NCBI GenBank assembly: GCA_040080075.1
Contig: JBEBJD010000106.1
Location: 1 to 16,168, forward strand
Direction: 5' to 3'
DNA length: 16,168 nt
Source of the DNA: JANNFX01 sp040080075
GTDB taxonomy: Bacteria; Pseudomonadota; Alphaproteobacteria; Rhizobiales; Hyphomicrobiaceae
The translations under genes and the position numbers were made by a program. The notes under the pieces were generated by a model that was not told the origin of the DNA, did not search any database, and worked only from the letters and a program-made list of their open reading frames with translations. Position 1 is the first letter of the stretch. Each line of letters opens with the position of its first letter. Of the stretch, positions 14,047 through 16,168 are shown in pieces.

Positions 14047-14406
14047 TTAGCTTGCCTGAGCGAAGGGAAGCTCGGTCTGCTGTGAAATAGAAGCGGCGAC
14101 CGGGAAGGCGATAACGTTGGTATGTTCGTCGACCTCGATGCCAGCCCGGCGCTGACGGAACCAACGCAGCGAAGTGTTGGTCATGATGGCATCTTCCTTG
14201 ACGGCCTGGATCAACAGTCCGTCGTCATTGTCGAGGAAGCGCGACAGCCAAGCTTCCAGAGCTTCCTCATTGTCGTCAGAGCGCACGTACCACGTCTGCT
14301 CGAGCGGGCGAGCCCAGCTCTGGCCAGCACTCATGATGGCTTGAGCGACGACGTGCTTCGTCAAGTGAGGCTTTGCGAGATCGTAAGAGATGAGGAAGGT
14401 GCGCAT
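14047..14406 (-). CDS. Cas2/SinR-like small protein
   Basis: The 119-residue product starts MRTFLISYDL, the first strand of a Cas2/VapD-like ferredoxin fold with an Asp at position 9, followed by a helix, the segment WARPLEQTWYVRSD (second and third strands), a second helix and the DDGLLIQAV strand. This order resembles proteins annotated as 'SinR family', distant relatives of the CRISPR protein Cas2, though no CRISPR array or cas1 is here, so an adaptation role is unlikely. The C-terminal 40 residues are an added tail. The frame is open upstream to 14565, but ATG at 14406 has GGAGAG eight nt away and the preceding residues look non-coding. It sits opposite the his genes, ends at a strong terminator, and has a TATAGT-like -10 near 14443. 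Molecular function unknown. Confidence 0.75.
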   Translation of the reverse strand: MRTFLISYDLAKPHLTKHVVAQAIMSAGQSWARPLEQTWYVRSDDNEEALEAWLSRFLDNDDGLLIQAVKEDAIMTNTSLRWFRQRRAGIEVDEHTNVIAFPVAASISQQTELPFAQAS

Positions 14407-14542
14407 GGTGGGCTCTCCGTGGGCCAGGGAGTTATTGGGGGACGGGGGGACTATACGCCAGACTGGGAGGCAGGAGTGTGGTAAGAACGTAGAGCGAACA
14501 TGGCGTGAGTCGAAGAATCTGTAAAGCGAAAGTTCAGCTTTT

Positions 14543-14563
14543 GTTCTCATTATGAGAACGAAC
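14543..14563. promoter_or_regulatory. 17-bp perfect palindrome, likely operator
   Basis: GTTCTCAT-T-ATGAGAAC (14543-14559) is a perfect dyad, extended on the right by a second GAAC (14560-14563), and with AT-rich flanks on both sides (TTTT before, AAAATTTT after). It lies between the two minus-strand genes, about 140 nt upstream of the Cas2/SinR-like start. The length and symmetry fit a dimeric repressor site. It does not have the GTTC-N7-GTTC spacing of the alphaproteobacterial LexA box. Confidence 0.55.
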
Positions 14564-14576
14564 AAAATTTTACCTG

Positions 14577-14600
14577 CGAAAACAATGCAATAAGTTGCAT
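14577..14600 (-). terminator. Weak terminator-like hairpin
   Basis: ATGCAA/TTGCAT stem with a 4-nt loop (14585-14600), followed on the minus strand by TGTTTTCG. It lies about 40 nt after the stop of the 14641-14991 gene. The stem is only 6 bp and AT-rich, so termination would be inefficient. Confidence 0.3.
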
Positions 14601-14640
14601 GCCCCCGGCCATTTCAGGCGCTTCGAGGGGTGGTATTTAC

Positions 14641-14991
14641 CTAAAAGAACGAAAGCTGGCCGGGATGCATAGACCGCGTTGGGATGCGGCGGTGAGCCCC
14701 AGGATCGACCCGGTCGAGCAGGGCGGGATGCCGCTCCCGGAACACTACAAGTGCCTTCGCCCGGGTGCCAGCGAACCGTGTCTCTTCCCAGATCTCGTAG
14801 AGCCGGCGCGGATCGCAATTGTAGCGCTTGGTGAGATCGCATTGACGAATGCGCAGCCAGCGCGCGATCCAGATATCGATGGCGTCAGCTTCGGTCAGTG
14901 GACGCGTTCCAATCGCGATACCGAGGCCTTCGGCACTAAGCTGCCGGGCTTTGGAGCGGGACGCACGAACGGAATAACGCTTAGACGGCAT
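14641..14991 (-). CDS. Small basic protein with possible helix-turn-helix
   Basis: I do not recognise a named family. The 116-residue product is Arg-rich (near the N-terminus RYSVRASRSKARQL), then a conserved-looking block ADAIDIWIARWLRIRQCDLTKRY followed by NCDPRRLYEIWEE. The stretch from about residue 47 to 70 reads like a helix-turn-helix: a helix, a short turn, then CDPRRLYEIW as recognition helix, which resembles resolvase- or Trp repressor-like HTHs. The C-terminal part is basic and Pro/Arg-rich, ending QLSFF. A DNA-binding or RNA-binding role is plausible but unproven. GGTGAG lies about 6 nt before ATG. It is divergent from hisA and upstream of the Cas2/SinR-like gene, which it might regulate through the palindrome at 14543. 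Confidence 0.65.
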   Translation of the reverse strand: MPSKRYSVRASRSKARQLSAEGLGIAIGTRPLTEADAIDIWIARWLRIRQCDLTKRYNCDPRRLYEIWEETRFAGTRAKALVVFRERHPALLDRVDPGAHRRIPTRSMHPGQLSFF

Positions 14992-15122
14992 GACAACTCA
15001 CCAAACTCGAACATTGCGCAGTATGAAATGCCTGACAGTTTCGCTTGACGGAACGGGCGCTAGTGTGATGGGTCCGGAAAGGCGCAACAGTCCTTTCCTG
15101 CCATCCCAATCGTAGCATTCTG
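14992..15122. other. Divergent promoter region upstream of hisA
   Basis: Gap between the small HTH-like gene (minus) and hisA (plus). It must carry the promoter of hisA now that hisH is more than 1 kb away and separated by opposite-strand genes. No confident -35/-10 pair was found, and no histidine leader peptide or attenuator (no run of His codons) was seen. Confidence 0.35.
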
Positions 15123-15173
15123 ATGGCGATCTTGAACCTCTACCACGGCAATCGCCGCAAAGGACCCCCCGGC

Positions 15174-15908
15174 TTGATCCTCTTCCCCGCCATCGATCTC
15201 AAAGACGGACAATGCGTGCGCCTGAAACTGGGCGAAATGGATCAGGCGACCGTCTTCAACGACAACCCGGCGGCGCAGGCTTTGACCTTTGAAAATCAAG
15301 GCTTTGAGTATTTGCACGTGGTCGATCTCAACGGCGCGTTTGCCGGCCGGCCCGTCAATGGTGCCGCGGTCGATGCCATTTTAGCCGCCGTCAGAATGCC
15401 GGTGCAGCTCGGTGGCGGCATCCGCGATCTTGAAACCATCGAAACGTGGCTCACGAAGGGTATCCGCCGCGTCATCCTGGGCACCATTGCCGTGCGGGAC
15501 CCGGCACTCGTCAAAGCTGCATGTAAGGCATTTCCCGGCCGCGTGGCCGTCGGCATCGATGCCAAGGCTGGTCTTGTGGCAGTTGAAGGCTGGGCTGAAA
15601 CCTCGACTCTGACCGCCATTGAACTCGCCCGCCGCTTCGAAGACGCCGGCGTGTCGGCCATCGTCTACACCGACATTGAACGCGATGGCATTTTGAAGGG
15701 GCTCAATCTGCCCGCCACGGCCGAACTCGCCAATGCGACCTCAATTCCCGTTATCGCTTCAGGTGGCCTGGCCTCGATTGACGACGTAAGAGCGCTGCTT
15801 CGCCCCGAGTACAGAAAACTCGAAGGCGCCATCACCGGCCGCGCCCTCTACGATGGCCGCATCGATCCCAAGGAAGCGCTGGCGCTATTGGGCGGGGCCA
15901 AATCCTGA
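15174..15908 (+). CDS. hisA: Phosphoribosyl isomerase HisA (ProFAR isomerase)
   Basis: Opens the ribose of ProFAR to give PRFAR, the substrate of HisF/HisH. The (beta/alpha)8-barrel protein has the start ILFPAIDLKDG with catalytic Asp8, VQLGGGIRD as the phosphate-binding loop in the middle, GIDAK with the second catalytic Asp129, and VYTDIERDGIL plus IASGGL in the second half. The frame is open to an ATG at 15123, but that adds 17 residues (MAILNLYHGNRRKGPPG) not seen in the family and lacks a ribosome site. TTG at 15174 gives the family N-terminus (MILFPAID, 244 residues) and has AAAGGA nine nt upstream, so I take it. hisF does not follow directly in this window. Confidence 0.94.
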   Translation: MILFPAIDLKDGQCVRLKLGEMDQATVFNDNPAAQALTFENQGFEYLHVVDLNGAFAGRPVNGAAVDAILAAVRMPVQLGGGIRDLETIETWLTKGIRRVILGTIAVRDPALVKAACKAFPGRVAVGIDAKAGLVAVEGWAETSTLTAIELARRFEDAGVSAIVYTDIERDGILKGLNLPATAELANATSIPVIASGGLASIDDVRALLRPEYRKLEGAITGRALYDGRIDPKEALALLGGAKS

Positions 15909-15955
15909 CGAATTGGGTGGCGCAGGGGCACCGCCGCCAAAATTTCAATCTGTGC

Positions 15956-15970
15956 TTAACGAACCGTTAA
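15956..15970. promoter_or_regulatory. CtrA-box (TTAA-N7-TTAA)
   Basis: TTAA (15956-15959), seven bases, TTAA (15967-15970) is a full match to the binding site of CtrA, the response regulator that controls cell-cycle genes in alphaproteobacteria. The spacer makes it nearly palindromic (TTAACG...CGTTAA). It lies 123 nt upstream of the ATG at 16093, a usual position near a promoter. Confidence 0.5.
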
Positions 15971-16092
15971 ACTGCTGCGCGCAAACTTCGCGACTTCAAG
16001 ACCGCGTTGGTCTCATCAGCACGACTGCATTGTCCGCTGAGCGATCCCGCTGTCTCAGATTGCACAAGAGCCCCGCACAGCAGGAGCGCGCG

Positions 16093-16168
16093 ATGACTTC
16101 GGCAACACGAAATCCCGTACCAAAGCCTGAGCTTCTAGAGTCGAATACAGAATTGCACAACGAGCATC
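16093..16168 (+). CDS. Start of an unidentified gene (partial)
   Basis: An ATG with AGGAG six nt upstream opens a frame that runs off the end of the window; 25 codons are visible (MTSATRNPVPKPELLESNTE, continuing). The N-terminus is polar and Pro/Ser/Thr/Glu-rich with no signal peptide or membrane segment, too short to assign. A CtrA box lies upstream. HisF would be expected after hisA, but this start does not look like HisF, which begins with a short hydrophobic strand followed by a CLDV motif. Confidence 0.6.
   Translation, partial: MTSATRNPVPKPELLESNTELHNEH

Noticed and set aside
14047..14406. Cas2 of a CRISPR system
   Set aside because: No cas1, no other cas gene and no repeat-spacer array in the window; the protein is only fold-related to Cas2.
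14543..14563. LexA (SOS) box
   Set aside because: The alphaproteobacterial LexA site needs GTTC-N7-GTTC direct repeats; here the repeats are an inverted dyad, and the direct GAAC copies are only 4 nt apart.

Overview
The window looks like chromosomal DNA from an alphaproteobacterium of the order Hyphomicrobiales (Rhizobiales), possibly a Hyphomicrobiaceae-like lineage. This is inferred from three things: hslV/hslU divergent from hisB, the order hisB - DUF2628 gene - hisH - hisA, and a full-match CtrA box (TTAA-N7-TTAA) in front of the last gene. The DNA is GC-rich. No tRNA, rRNA, CRISPR array, transposase, integrase or phage gene was seen.

Layout. 48-1843 (+): a type II NADH:quinone oxidoreductase followed 20 nt later by a small four-helix membrane protein. 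1975-2895 (-): a multi-pass two-pore-helix-type K+ channel with an intact selectivity filter. 3207-3653 (-): a SnoaL/NTF2-like protein whose N-terminus is uncertain. 4078-5310 (-): argG with a good promoter and a terminator-like hairpin. 5507-6187 (+): an exported Ala/Pro/Lys-rich protein with a four-cysteine core, convergent with an unrecognised Trp/Pro-rich protein (6206-6841, -). 7043-7207: two tandem long bulged palindromes. 7145-9409 (-): rlmN followed by two paralogous four-helix membrane proteins. 9595-9944 (+): small ORFs. 9972-12006 (-): hslU and hslV, the HslUV protease. 12115-13924 (+): hisB, a DUF2628 gene and hisH, apparently translationally coupled. 14047-14991 (-): a Cas2/SinR-like protein and a small basic protein with a possible helix-turn-helix, inserted against the his genes. 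15174-15908 (+): hisA. 16093-end (+): the start of an unidentified gene with a CtrA box upstream.

How the genes work together. hisB, hisH and hisA encode steps of histidine synthesis and argG the penultimate step of arginine synthesis. HslV and HslU form one ATP-dependent protease. RlmN modifies 23S rRNA and tRNA. NDH-2 feeds electrons into the quinone pool. The most unusual parts are the tandem palindromes at 7043-7207, which also supply the C-terminus and stop codon of the adjacent membrane protein, and the two-gene minus-strand island that splits hisH from hisA, with its own 17-bp palindrome and a strong terminator. Neither amounts to a proven new system; both deserve comparative and experimental checks.
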